From assembly GCA_001592805.2 (NCBI GenBank), contig CP051139.1, forward strand, positions 1,240,001 through 1,304,000: a DNA stretch of 64,000 bases, read 5' to 3'. The notes under the pieces are model-generated. The model was not told where the DNA came from and made no database searches. It was given only the letters and a program-made list of their open reading frames with translations. This DNA comes from Peltaster fructicola. Lineage: Eukaryota > Ascomycota > Dothideomycetes. Each line of letters starts with the position of its first letter. Within the stretch, counting starts at the first letter, position 1. The position numbers and the translations under genes were made by a program. Below are positions 25,440-35,170 of this stretch, in pieces.

Positions 25440-26064
25440 ATAGTCTGAGGCGGACGCTGTAACCACATTGGAAGAGGGTGGTCTCGACTCTCTGTTCACT
25501 GACAAGAGCGTAGGTGATGTTGTTGACGTGTATTGCTCAGCGTATCGTATTGTTGATATAGTCGATTGTACTAGGAGATCTTGAGCGAGTGAACGATGCT
25601 CTGCAGCACTTGCTGAGCGATCGCGAGTGGAGGTGATTGAGAGGTGGGCTTCAGGTCATGATCAAGGAACTAGGGAGCCGCTGTGAAGTCCTGAAGTCTT
25701 TGGAGGCAAATTTCAAATGGAACACCAACCACTTACAACAAACCCAGGACTCAGCGACATGCAACCACGTCAGCAGGCGCAGAGTACGGGATCGAAGTCA
25801 GCTTCGCCTCATCTGACTGCATATTGCCACGGGATTAGGAATCGCTGTTGGCACAAACAGAGTTCATCCTAACCACGTCCAACTTCACCTCACTACGCGT
25901 ATGACTGAGTTTGAGGCTGAAGACCAGTTTCACTTGCGACTTGCTAACAGTACATATAACTCCAGTGTCATGGACATGACGCCACTCTCCAAGCATCGTG
26001 TCAACCTACATCTCTACCGGGGGCATATCCACTCACTACCGCAGAACATGGACGTTATCCTCAC
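25440..26064. other. Intergenic, 625 bp
   Basis: 5' flank of the carrier gene and 3' flank of the Lys-rich gene. No convincing ORF, repeat or RNA gene. Confidence 0.5.
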
Positions 26065-26688
26065 CTAACGAGATCTGCTGGGAGAGCTGCGTGATGACTT
26101 GCTTGGCGATTTGCTCTTTGAGCGACCCTTGCTTGGAGTTTTGGCTGGCGACAAACTCTTCAGGCGACTGCTACTGGGCGACTTGTTCGGCGAGACTCCT
26201 TTGTCCTCAGTCTTCTTCTGATCGGCTTGGCTTCCTCCACTTCTATCTGGGCCAGGTTCAGGCGTCGATGAGGCGATGGCTCTCCCTCCTTTGCCTTTGT
26301 TCTTGCCTCTGGCAGCAGTCTTCTTCTCGACCCGTCCATTCTTCACCTTTGTGTCTGTATTCTGAGCTTTCCTGGTAGCTGTCTTGCCTCCGGACAGCAA
26401 GTCAATCTTCTTCCCAGCAGGCTTCTTGTCCAGCGGAATGTCCTTCCTTGTACCCGTCTTCTTCTCGGAGACATTGTCCCCTTTCGCAGTCTTTCTCGTC
26501 GAATTCGCTTTTGGTGTCTCCTTCGATGTTGTCTTGGCAGCAGGCTTCTTCTTGGTGACCTTGGCCGAGCTCTCACTGCTAGATCGATGATAGGTGGCCG
26601 CTATAGCCTTTGAGATGGAGTAGTCCACACGACTGGCTGCTACTCGCTTCAGACGACTGGAAGCTGCAGTAGGCTGAGCTGGTGCCAT
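26065..26688 (-). CDS. Lys/Ser-rich basic protein with SPxK repeats
   Basis: Unrecognised single-exon protein of 207 aa with extreme composition. After a short Ala/Ser/Arg N-terminus (residues 1-45) it is almost entirely Lys, Ala, Thr, Ser and Pro with few hydrophobic residues. It resembles the C-terminal tails of linker histones or other chromatin and RNA-binding proteins. The last 40 residues are repeats of S-P-x-K and S-K-S-P type ending in RS dipeptides (SPAKTPSKGRSKSKSPSKSS). SPxK motifs bind DNA minor grooves and are CDK sites in known proteins. A nuclear, nucleic-acid-bound role is therefore likely but inferred. No winged-helix histone H1 globular domain is visible. The length of the uninterrupted frame and the ATG at 26688 support a real gene, though low complexity makes orthology hard to judge. 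Confidence 0.65.
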   Translation of the reverse strand: MAPAQPTAASSRLKRVAASRVDYSISKAIAATYHRSSSESSAKVTKKKPAAKTTSKETPKANSTRKTAKGDNVSEKKTGTRKDIPLDKKPAGKKIDLLSGGKTATRKAQNTDTKVKNGRVEKKTAARGKNKGKGGRAIASSTPEPGPDRSGGSQADQKKTEDKGVSPNKSPSSSRLKSLSPAKTPSKGRSKSKSPSKSSRSSPSRSR

Positions 26689-26914
26689 CGTGTTTGGAAT
26701 GTCTTGCGCAGTGCTGAGACAATGTCACACTTCCTCTGGTAAGGAGGGTAGCAGAATAGCATACTAAAGAGCTGGAACTGTTTCAACAGACGCACAATAT
26801 CATACTGCTTTGTTTACACATTCTGGTGGCTTGCATTCTTACGAAACCACTCAGCAGACAAAGAGCTGATGGACGCTCTCTTCCGCAAACGCCAAAACAC
26901 CATTGCTAGACTGA

Positions 26915-29900
26915 TCATGCTGAGACGTTCATACGTTGGCTCATGAATGCGAAGAAGCTCACTGGCGATGCGTTGATGCCCATGCTGTAGATGAAGCGAC
27001 TGGCCAGATAGGAGCCGAATATGGCTCGCAAATAGCTGTCAGGAACCTGTTGAATATCAGTATACTGTTCAACCACACGAATGGAATGCTCACTCTTTCC
27101 AGGATCTTCTCCAGGCCGATTTGTTGTAGAAGCTTGCTTGGAAGAGCATCGTTCAGGACACTCCTACGAAGTGCAATGTTGTCCCAGAGCTCAGTGGCCT
27201 GCAACTCTTCGTCCATCTTTGTGATCGCCAAACTCAACTGGTCACTCAATAGACTCATAGCAACCTTAGTCGCAGCATGCTCTCGCCAGATGACCTCGAA
27301 TTCGAGTCGAGCGTTCTCCTGAATCTTGCGTTGCACATCCTTGACGTACGCAGCATAGAATGCTGGTACTGTGCCGTCTGGTCGTACACACATATGCTCA
27401 ATGAATTCTGCATCGTTGAATGACAGCGAGCAGAGCACTTCCAAGGACGATGAAGTCACACCGCCCTTGTTGGCAGAGGCATCTTTGAAGATGATCGTGC
27501 CAGCCTTCTCCAGTCGCAGCTTTGCCTCCTGTGTGATGAACAGATTGGCACCCTCAACAATGTATGGAATCGTCGGTTTGCCATCAACGATGAGTCGATT
27601 GGCAGTGCTGAAGTCGATACTCTCCGGTCGTCCTCCACATGGCACGAACATGTCGTACTTTTCAGCCTGGCGCAAGTGGTATGTGTTGCGGAAGCTTGTG
27701 CCATTGTTGACCACTTCGCCTGATGGTAGTGTAATGTTATTTTCCTCTACCAGGACGCGGTAACCTTCCTTGGACAGCTTGGAGGTACTGAAATTGCCGA
27801 TCATCTTTCGTTCCTTGGCTAAACGGAGAAGCTCAGCCTGGTCAATCCCATTAGGATCGTAGAGAACACCAGAGCCATCAACCACTGCGCAGTACTTCTC
27901 CTTCCCAAGAAGTATCTCATTCGAGCCTAGGTCACCATCTGGTCCTCCAGTTTGCAGCTTTCGCACCTTGCTCTCATCGAGATCAAGCTTTCTGTAGATG
28001 CCCTTTACGTACTCACGCACGCTCAGTGTGGTCATTCCATATGTGTCGTGAGGGATGCCGCCAAGCTTGGGTGACTTGCCAGTGAAGAATGATTTCCACC
28101 ATGGTGCACCACGCTCCTTGGCATGGAATGTTGCCCAGTCGACCAGATCTGCTGTGTTTTCGTCTGGTCCCATGAACAGGATCTCCTCCTTGCCATGAAG
28201 ATCGACAATCGGGTCCTTGATGCCAGGACTGGCAGGAGGCAGGAGTAGATCGATGATGGAGTCGATATACTTTTCGAATGCTTGTCGCTGCTTGTCTTGG
28301 TGCTCGTAGTTAAGCAGGACGACACCTTTACTTCCTCCTTCTGGAATGTCCTTGTTCTTGCGCTGTTGCGTGTTGGCAAGATTGTAGTTCTCGTCGAATA
28401 TCGATCGAGCGTTTATCGCATATGCTTCAGCGCTGCGTGACTTGACGATACGGATGCCACCTCTGGCGATGTCTCTGAATCGAAGGTGGAATCCTCGGAA
28501 CTCAGAGCCAATGACCAAGAACATGCCATAGAGAGGCTGCGGGTACTCGTCCTCTGGGAGGAAGCTTGGCTTCAGGCGGAACGATAGAGCGACTTTCGTT
28601 GGTGTGTAGAAGTTTGACTTGAGCACAGCAGCATTGAAGACCCTAAAAGCAGTCATGACCACGTTGTGATGATCATTGATGGTCGTCTTGCTGATCAGTG
28701 CCTTCAGCTCGTCGTCGCTGAGCACCCTATCCATCTGCAGTCGCTGGTATGATATTGTTGGCAGGAAGTCGTCTTGGTCGCCGCGTGTTTGTACGTAATG
28801 TGCGTTGGCAAAGGAGAGGTACAAAGGGTGAATAAGGTCGGGATATTGATCGATGATCTCGTGGATGTACTCTGGCGTGAAGGTCTCTGCCCTCAGGCGC
28901 TTCTTCAAAGTACTCAAAAGCTCTGCATGGACGGTGTTCGCCTTGTCCAGCACGGACACAAGCAGTTTATACTCGTTTCCAAGGCGGTTCAGGAAGTGTT
29001 GTACAAAGATCCACACGCAGTGTGCATAGATGGACTCCTGTAGCGAGAGCCGGCCGGTGCTGAATTGTTGCATGAACTTGTTGTGTGGGATGCAGTACAA
29101 CAATGAGACTTCCTTGGCGATCTGATGGATGCTAGCCTCGATCGGAGGATGTTTTGTCATGACATTTGGAGCTGGTCGAAGGTACAACGACATGATGGTC
29201 GTACCGTTCGAGAACTGCTCGACATACTTTCGGGACGATGTCAAGCCGTAGTAGTGGTACAGGTCGCTCAAAGCTGTAAAGAGGCCATGTGCAGAACCCT
29301 GCTTGAATCCAATGACGAGGCGCTTCTCACGAACACCTTCGACGTCGTAGATGTCGATGACAGGGCCAGTGCGCGAGATTGTCTTGGTCATGATCTCCTG
29401 GTAGAGACGCTTTGTGTGCTTCGTGGTCTTCTGTAGGAATCGCTCGTCACCAAGCTTCTCAATGTCTGTCTCACCAGCAGCTGGAGTAGGGTTTTTGAAG
29501 TGTGCTTGGTAGACGAAGTAGCATCGTATCGATTGAACATTGTCAGCTGCTTTGCTAGAGGAGCGGAATGTCTCGACACGATAGCTTGGACCATCCGGGC
29601 CAATGTCTAGGTACTTCGACTCAAGCCTGGCTTCGTAGCTTGGTCCGCCAGCTACAGTAATGCCTGGTGTACTGGTGTCGATGTAAACGGCATGATCTGT
29701 GTCTTCTTTGTCAAGTCGAATGATCATCTCCTTGGTGCCACGTGCGAATGCTGCGACTTTGGCTGACCAGAGTGAGTGGATATGGCTCGAAATGGCTTCG
29801 GCAGTCTCGGTGCTAAAGTACATGTCGTCGATGCCCAATGCGTTATAGAACCATTCGGTCTCCTGTTCGACGAAGTCGCCGGGAATGAAGCCAGCGTCTT

Positions 29901-30138
29901 CTAACAGGCTTGCAACCTCGTGCATCTGTTGCTCTCTGCCCTCAAATTTCGCGGCCACATAGCCTGATCCAGTCTCGTGAACGATGTGATCGTCCGCAGA
30001 ACTGCGGCCACCCTGGACTGTGAGATGTGTCGAGTGTGCTGGAAGCTCTTGTGCAGGCTCTCGTATGACGGGTGTGAGATGCTTATTAACCAGCTTCGAC
30101 CTGTCTGGGAGCGCGCCATTACTGCTAGGTGTCGCCAT
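26915..30138 (-). CDS. GDH2: NAD-specific glutamate dehydrogenase
   Basis: Oxidises glutamate to 2-oxoglutarate and ammonium with NAD+, the catabolic enzyme of nitrogen metabolism. 1058 aa, close to yeast Gdh2 (about 1090). Exon 1 is 27094-30138 and exon 2 is 26915-27046. Reading straight through the intron gives an unrelated tail, while splicing (GTGAGC..CAACAG, 47 bp) restores the expected end (RVPDSYLRAIFGSYLASRFIY..). Conserved regions include RDIARGGIRIV, EGGSKGVVLLN with the substrate Lys, IVDLHGKEEILFMGPDENT, GGIPHDTYGMTT, GGPDGDLGSNEIL in the NAD fold, VPCGGRPESI, IVEGANLFIT and KDASANKGGVTSSSLEVL. Residues 1-480 form the long N-terminal regulatory region of the 115-kDa class. The start is the ATG at 30138; the frame continues upstream without family resemblance. 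Probably cytosolic and under nitrogen control (known for the family, not seen here). Confidence 0.97.
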
Positions 30139-31010
30139 GGTGTCGCCTCGGACTCGGTAAAGAACGACTGAAAGGTTGGTTATTGGGGTCCGGTTGTCTA
30201 TTTGACTTCCTTGAAAGCAGGTACCAGGGTCGAAGTACCTTGGAGCTTCAGCTAAGTTATCTGCAGCCCAACAGTGCCTGAGGCTTATCTGCTGCACGAT
30301 GGAAGCTGAGTAAGAACTTTCCTTGTGATGCCACTCGCTATCTTATGTGAATGTAACGGAGGCGTTGCTGATGTCTACGAATATGCAGCTTCGGTCTTGC
30401 TTTCAGTCTTATACGTGAGCACTGCCACGTTGATGCTTGCTCGTGTGAGCTGTTAAGTAACGATTATGTAGTAAACAAAGTTCGGCTTGTGACGCGGCTT
30501 AAGTGAGCCGTTTGACGGCGTGCTCTAAATTAAGCCACTGAGCCTCTGGATAGCCTGTTGAAGCAAGGGAGAGGGGTTCGTGTTGTTCAAAAAGGATGGT
30601 TTGTGCAAGTTTTCAGGTCACACTCGACAGAGATTGATTGTTATGTGTCAAAGTCATAGATCACGAGTAGCTCTGCTATATCGCGCAATGGCGACTTCGC
30701 AACGCCTTGCCTAGATCGAACATGGCAAGAGAGATGCGGTCAGGGAGTGTGATTCGTGTCAACTACAGACGGCAAGCTACGCCGAGCCTGTAGGCCGATG
30801 GCCATTGAGCACGTTCATCAGACTACCACATCGCAACTCACACACAAACTCACCCATCGGTGTTCTGGACTGCACGCGCTTGGTGTCAGCAGACGAGTGA
30901 GCTGGTCTTTGCACGATAAGCTTGCATGGCTCACCGCCAGAGCTACTGTAGTAGCATGTCTACACAAGCTATGCAATGTTATATCGTATCTTCGTCTAGT
31001 GATCTAGTAA
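30139..31010. other. Intergenic, about 0.9 kb
   Basis: 5' flank of GDH2 and 3' flank of the NAD kinase gene. The part next to GDH2 is open in the GDH2 frame up to about 30297 but is probably leader. A 35-bp tandem repeat begins at its far end and is listed separately. Nothing else is recognised. Confidence 0.5.
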
Positions 31011-31115
31011 GTTGTGAAGCCGTGCTGCTCCCGTACCACTGCTGAGTCGTGAAGCCATGGTGCTGCCGTACTACTGCCGAGTCGTAAAGCCATGCTGCTC
31101 TCATACTACTGCCGT
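31011..31115. repeat. Tandem repeat, 3 copies of 35 bp, running into NAD kinase stop codon
   Basis: Three adjacent imperfect 35-bp units start at 31011, 31046 and 31081. Each begins GT[TC]GT[GA]AAGCC and ends with AC[CT]ACTGC[TC]G. Copies 2 and 3 are most alike. The third copy overlaps the stop codon of the minus-strand NAD kinase gene (31106-31108) and its last codons, so the array has grown from, or into, the coding end. Confidence 0.85.
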
Positions 31116-32824
31116 TTGCCGTTTTCAGAACTGCCACCACCGTAACCGCTGTCCTTGGAGCTCACTGCCTCATCTGCTTCCTCGAAGTCGATATCGAACT
31201 CAGGAGCTTTCTCCGTGTTCCCTTGTTCGGCCTCGAGGAGATCTGCGCCATCGCCATCGCCGTGTCCTGCTGCACCTCCTGCCCAAGCTTTCTGCTCTGC
31301 GGCTCTTGTGTTCCATCGTAGAGTGCGCGAGATGCTATCGAACCACTCCAGTGGCTGGCCCATGACTGTAGGGAATGGGTATTGTGATGCACGAACGACG
31401 ACTTCATCGCCTCGGCCGAGTTCGACTCGTCCTTTGCCATCGAATGAGACGAAGGCACCGCCGCGCCCACTGGCCGGAATGGAAACCTTCAATGCCATGT
31501 CGTCGTTGAGAAGCATTGGTCGGAATGATAATGTGTGTGGGCAGATAGGCGTAAGCAGTATCGCAGGAATGTCTGGATGGACCAATGAGCCTCCAGCACT
31601 GAGTGAATATGCTGTGCTTCCTGTGGGAGTGCTGAGAATGACACCATCGGCGCTGATTCGTGTCAGAAGAGCGTCGTTGGCATACAGGTCGAGGCTTGAT
31701 ATGTATGAGCTCGGACCACGATCAATCACCAATTCGTTGAGCACCTCGTGTGTCTCGCCTTCGATCTTTGCTGATTGCGATTCGTGAGTCAGAGCGCTGC
31801 TGGTAATAGTAGAAAGGCTGGTTGTGGACGGTGCAGAGGAAGCCAGGAAAGAGGATGACGCAGATGCTGCTGATCGATAGACTGTGCATGTGAAACGCAT
31901 CCGCAGGTTGATTCGCATGCCTGTATCGCCCATGATCTGGTTGAGCTTCTCCTTGTATTGATCGAACTCGAAGTTTGTCAAAAAGCCTAGAGATCCAAGA
32001 GAGAAGGACAATACTGGAGGCACTATGCGTTGGAAGAGCCAGGACGTGAACAGAACTGTGCCATCTCCACCAAGTGTGATGACAAGATCGAAGAGCTCCG
32101 GTCTCTCGAGGCACATTGGAGGTGTCCAAAAGCGTAGCATATCCTTGAACCGCGAATCCGATGCCACTATCGAGTCTGTCCCGAATCGCTTCGAGCCTTG
32201 GAGCTTAGCATCGACATATACGTTGACTCCAACGTCCTTTCCATAGCGCGGTGTTTCCAGTAGCCACAGTGTGAGCTCTCGTGTGAGCGTGACCAAAGTA
32301 TTGTCTCTCGCTTTAGTGATAATCATGACACTTTTCACAGCTCTCTTCAATGGTCGTCGCTGCAGTTGCCGAGACACCTCACGCACACCTGCGGCCGTCT
32401 GCATCAGCCGGCTAGTCGAGAGCTGGTCATCCAGACGAATTTCTTCCAACACTTTGCTGATGTCCACAGCGTCGCCAAACTTCTTGTGGAAGTAGCATGG
32501 GCTCGTCAACGCGGCCAGTCTTGCTATCGAGGGAGTCGACGAGCATATATCAAAGCGTGCTGCTGTCGCGTGCTGATCCTTTGGTGTTCTGGTTCGCTTC
32601 TCCTCACTATCGCTCTCAGCGACAGTGTTGGGTATCGTTACCTGAGTATGTGGCATTGGCAACAGCTCTGCTCCTGTCGAGAATCGTCTTGGCTTCGAAT
32701 CTAACATGCCTGTCTCTCTGTCGAAAGAGCCCTTCCGTATAGGTGTCCTAGCTAATGCTTCACCCAGTGCTCCCATCTTTCCTCTATGCTCTCCATCACG
32801 ACTCGTTTCCGCTGTATGCTCCAT
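31106..32824 (-). CDS. UTR1: NAD+ kinase (ATP-NAD kinase)
   Basis: Phosphorylates NAD+ (and possibly NADH) to NADP(H). 572 aa, no intron. The catalytic core carries LVITLGGDGTVLFTSWLF with the GGDGT motif at residues 252-256 and the SLGSLGFLTNFEF strand. Further on are NELVIDRGPSSYIS, GVILSTPTGSTAYSLSAGGSLVHP (the NAD-binding helix), LTPICPHTLSFRP, and FDGKGRVEL. The N-terminal 150 residues are low complexity with Ser/Arg clusters, and about 45 Ser/Thr-rich residues are inserted between the core strands. The C-terminal tail is acidic (FDIDFEEADEA). The N-terminus is not an obvious mitochondrial presequence, so a cytosolic UTR1/YEF1-type rather than POS5-type enzyme is favoured. The start is the first ATG, which is shared with a divergent promoter toward ZRG17. 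Confidence 0.93.
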   Translation of the reverse strand: MEHTAETSRDGEHRGKMGALGEALARTPIRKGSFDRETGMLDSKPRRFSTGAELLPMPHTQVTIPNTVAESDSEEKRTRTPKDQHATAARFDICSSTPSIARLAALTSPCYFHKKFGDAVDISKVLEEIRLDDQLSTSRLMQTAAGVREVSRQLQRRPLKRAVKSVMIITKARDNTLVTLTRELTLWLLETPRYGKDVGVNVYVDAKLQGSKRFGTDSIVASDSRFKDMLRFWTPPMCLERPELFDLVITLGGDGTVLFTSWLFQRIVPPVLSFSLGSLGFLTNFEFDQYKEKLNQIMGDTGMRINLRMRFTCTVYRSAASASSSFLASSAPSTTSLSTITSSALTHESQSAKIEGETHEVLNELVIDRGPSSYISSLDLYANDALLTRISADGVILSTPTGSTAYSLSAGGSLVHPDIPAILLTPICPHTLSFRPMLLNDDMALKVSIPASGRGGAFVSFDGKGRVELGRGDEVVVRASQYPFPTVMGQPLEWFDSISRTLRWNTRAAEQKAWAGGAAGHGDGDGADLLEAEQGNTEKAPEFDIDFEEADEAVSSKDSGYGGGSSENGKRQ

Positions 32825-33201
32825 GTCGGCGGCTTTCTAATCGTTGTATATGTTCAGATATAGCTGATCTTGTGCAATCGTCGGTCTTAATCGGCGGAGA
32901 TAGTGGTCATCGTATAGTGTCGAACAGTGTTGCTGGCAGATATGATTTGGGCGTGGAAAGTGCTTGCGACATTTCGTTGAGTTGTGAGGTACACTGTGCA
33001 AAGGTTAATGATGTAGGAAATGACTTGACCTGGTCTGATTAATGGTACAGTAATTCATGCCTCTGATGACGGTGGAGATCGGTCCTTAGGGCTCACAGAT
33101 GCATCAACTTTGGGTTGTCGCACCACATACCCGCAGACAAATACCTCATGTGGTGAGCCCACAGCGAGATAGATGGCAGTGCAGGAACTGCTTACGCGAC
33201 G
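32825..33201. promoter_or_regulatory. Bidirectional promoter region, NAD kinase / ZRG17
   Basis: 377 bp separate the two divergent ATGs at 32824 (minus) and 33202 (plus). No clear TATA box is present. The two genes must draw their core promoters from this stretch; whether they are co-regulated is not known. Confidence 0.6.
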
Positions 33202-34710
33202 ATGACAGGCTCGCATGCTCACCATCATGAGCATGCGCACAGCAGCGAGGCCTCCTCTGCTATACACTCAACCCCGTACGACGACGCAGACAATGCCGAA
33301 GACTCCTCGACCATCAAGATTGATCATGATTACGACTTCCAACACAACTTAAATCAGTTGCACACAGGCGAACTCACCATCCCGAACAATGCCTCTGCCT
33401 CCTTACTCTCACCTGCTGGTACCACCTTCTCCATCGCCGAATCGCCCTCGAGTGATGAGGTATGGACGCCCAAGTCACCTCAGATCACAGACTCGGCGTT
33501 TCTGAGCATAGATCCTGCAGCAGGTGCTCAAAGAAATCCGTTCAACTTCACGCCACAGCAGTATGATGCCACCACGAGGGCGAGCTTGGGTCGCTCATCG
33601 CAAGAGAACCTGCCTGGGAAACGAAGAGGACACAAGTATCGACACAGTTCGATACACACAGCCCACCAGATCTTTCAAGCACCAACACAGCGAGCACCGC
33701 TCACTGTGCCTGCATCTCTTCCCATTCCAACACACAAGGAGGCCTGGCGATCATTGTCTCGTAGTCAGAATATACGACTTGCTTGGTGCTTGACACATTT
33801 CGTGGTTGCTGGCGTGATACAGCTCGCAGCGTCAGGTTCGTTGGCACTGACAGCACTATCACGCCTGATCTTCTTCGACGCAGCTGGTGCGGTCAGCTGT
33901 GTTGCTGTCGATGTGATGACCAATTTCGAGGTCTGGACTCGAAGTACCATCAAACATCCGTTTGGCTTAGGTCGCGCTGATGTGCTTGCTGGCTTTGGCA
34001 TGGCTGTCTTCATTGCTTTCATGGGCTTGGACATTATCTCTCACGGGACGCAGCATGCGCTGGAGAATCTCGGCGACCATGAAGCACATTCACCACACTC
34101 CCACGAGCGACCGAGCACGATTGCGGTCCTGCTAGCGGCGACAGGCGCAGCACTCACGACTCTGATCAGCGCCATAGGACTGGGTAACCATATGAGAGTC
34201 GGACGCACAATACAGGTACCATGGTTGGCGCGTTGGGGCAACACACTGGGCAACCCTTCACACTTCCTCACTTTATCCTGCTGTGCTGCATTGCCCGTCT
34301 TGACGCTCCTCAACACGCACGCATACTCGATCGCAGATCCACTGTTTGCATTCATCATAGCGGGCTGTATGATTGCTTTTGGAGTACGGCTAGGATCTCG
34401 TCTGGGCAATATTTTGCTCATGGCATACACCGATCCGACTGACAAGAATGCTATCAGCCAGTTGGTCCTTGACATTGAGAGCGACACGTCGATTAGTGCT
34501 GTCGAAGAGGCGAAGATCTGGCAGGTTCACTATGGTCTTGGTCTGGCTGATCTTAAGATCAAATGTCGAGCGGGTGGACAGGCTGACGATGCAACAAAAC
34601 TGAGAAAGCGTATCATGAGCTTGGTCAAGTCACGGCTCGGAGGAGCGTATGGCGAAGGTAGAGGACCTCGCTGGGACATCTCCATTCAAGTCACCCGAGA
34701 GAAGGACTGA
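33202..34710 (+). CDS. ZRG17: CDF-family zinc transporter subunit, Zrg17/ZnT6-like
   Basis: Cation diffusion facilitator of the early secretory pathway, 502 aa, single exon. The N-terminus has a His-rich opening (HAHHHEHAH), and the first 190 residues are otherwise hydrophilic. Six helices follow (about residues 195-410), then a C-terminal cytoplasmic CDF domain (YTDPTDKNAISQLVLDIE..IWQVHYGLGLADLKIKC). A His-rich loop (HEAHSPHSHERP) lies between helices 4 and 5. Helix 2 reads FFDAAGAVSCVAVD, where catalytic CDF proteins have D-A-x-H-x-x-S-D, so the zinc-binding His and Asp are absent. Helix 5 also lacks HxxxD. That loss is known for ZnT6, the non-transporting partner of ZnT5, and Zrg17 pairs with Msc2 in the ER membrane of yeast. 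The assignment as a Zrg17-type partner subunit follows from this pattern. Confidence 0.82.
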   Translation: MTGSHAHHHEHAHSSEASSAIHSTPYDDADNAEDSSTIKIDHDYDFQHNLNQLHTGELTIPNNASASLLSPAGTTFSIAESPSSDEVWTPKSPQITDSAFLSIDPAAGAQRNPFNFTPQQYDATTRASLGRSSQENLPGKRRGHKYRHSSIHTAHQIFQAPTQRAPLTVPASLPIPTHKEAWRSLSRSQNIRLAWCLTHFVVAGVIQLAASGSLALTALSRLIFFDAAGAVSCVAVDVMTNFEVWTRSTIKHPFGLGRADVLAGFGMAVFIAFMGLDIISHGTQHALENLGDHEAHSPHSHERPSTIAVLLAATGAALTTLISAIGLGNHMRVGRTIQVPWLARWGNTLGNPSHFLTLSCCAALPVLTLLNTHAYSIADPLFAFIIAGCMIAFGVRLGSRLGNILLMAYTDPTDKNAISQLVLDIESDTSISAVEEAKIWQVHYGLGLADLKIKCRAGGQADDATKLRKRIMSLVKSRLGGAYGEGRGPRWDISIQVTREKD

Positions 34711-35170
34711 TCAATGCATGCAAGCGAAACATGATTCTACTTTGATACCCAGTGATAGCGTCGCCAATGCATATTAGCTCACACGGAATCACGAACAGTA
34801 ATTGTTTGAACTTGATTGTGCTTCTAGCTGGCCGACATTATATACCTACAGTCTTCAGCAGACTTTGACCGCCATTTGCAATCGAGCTCCTCATCTGTCG
34901 AGTGCACGTGGAATGGTCCATACGTGTGCAGCTTGACTCTCGACTGTATGCATGCAAGGTGTTCACCGTTGCACGCCACCATGAGTGATCTTGAGATCTG
35001 GTCGGGCCAATATGCTGATTATGCAACAACAATGAAGTGCCAACAGCTCGAATCATGCCGAGCAAGCCTCTATACCCATGCATACGCCATAGCAGATCTG
35101 GAAGCTTCGTCCAGTGTTAAACATCAGAAATTCAGAGAGTATTGTACAATGCTGCTGAGAGCTAAGTGCT
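34711..35170. other. Intergenic between convergent ZRG17 and RCC1 genes
   Basis: 460 bp of 3' flanks. No structured feature recognised. Confidence 0.5.

Noticed and set aside
26959-27093. Read-through C-terminus of GDH2 as part of the protein.
   Set aside because: It does not resemble any GDH2 tail. Removing the 47-bp intron gives the expected conserved end, so the read-through is intronic and shadow sequence.
31155-31787. Plus-strand ORF of 210 codons opposite the NAD kinase.
   Set aside because: It lies wholly antisense to conserved NAD kinase core sequence, with composition explained by the opposite strand.
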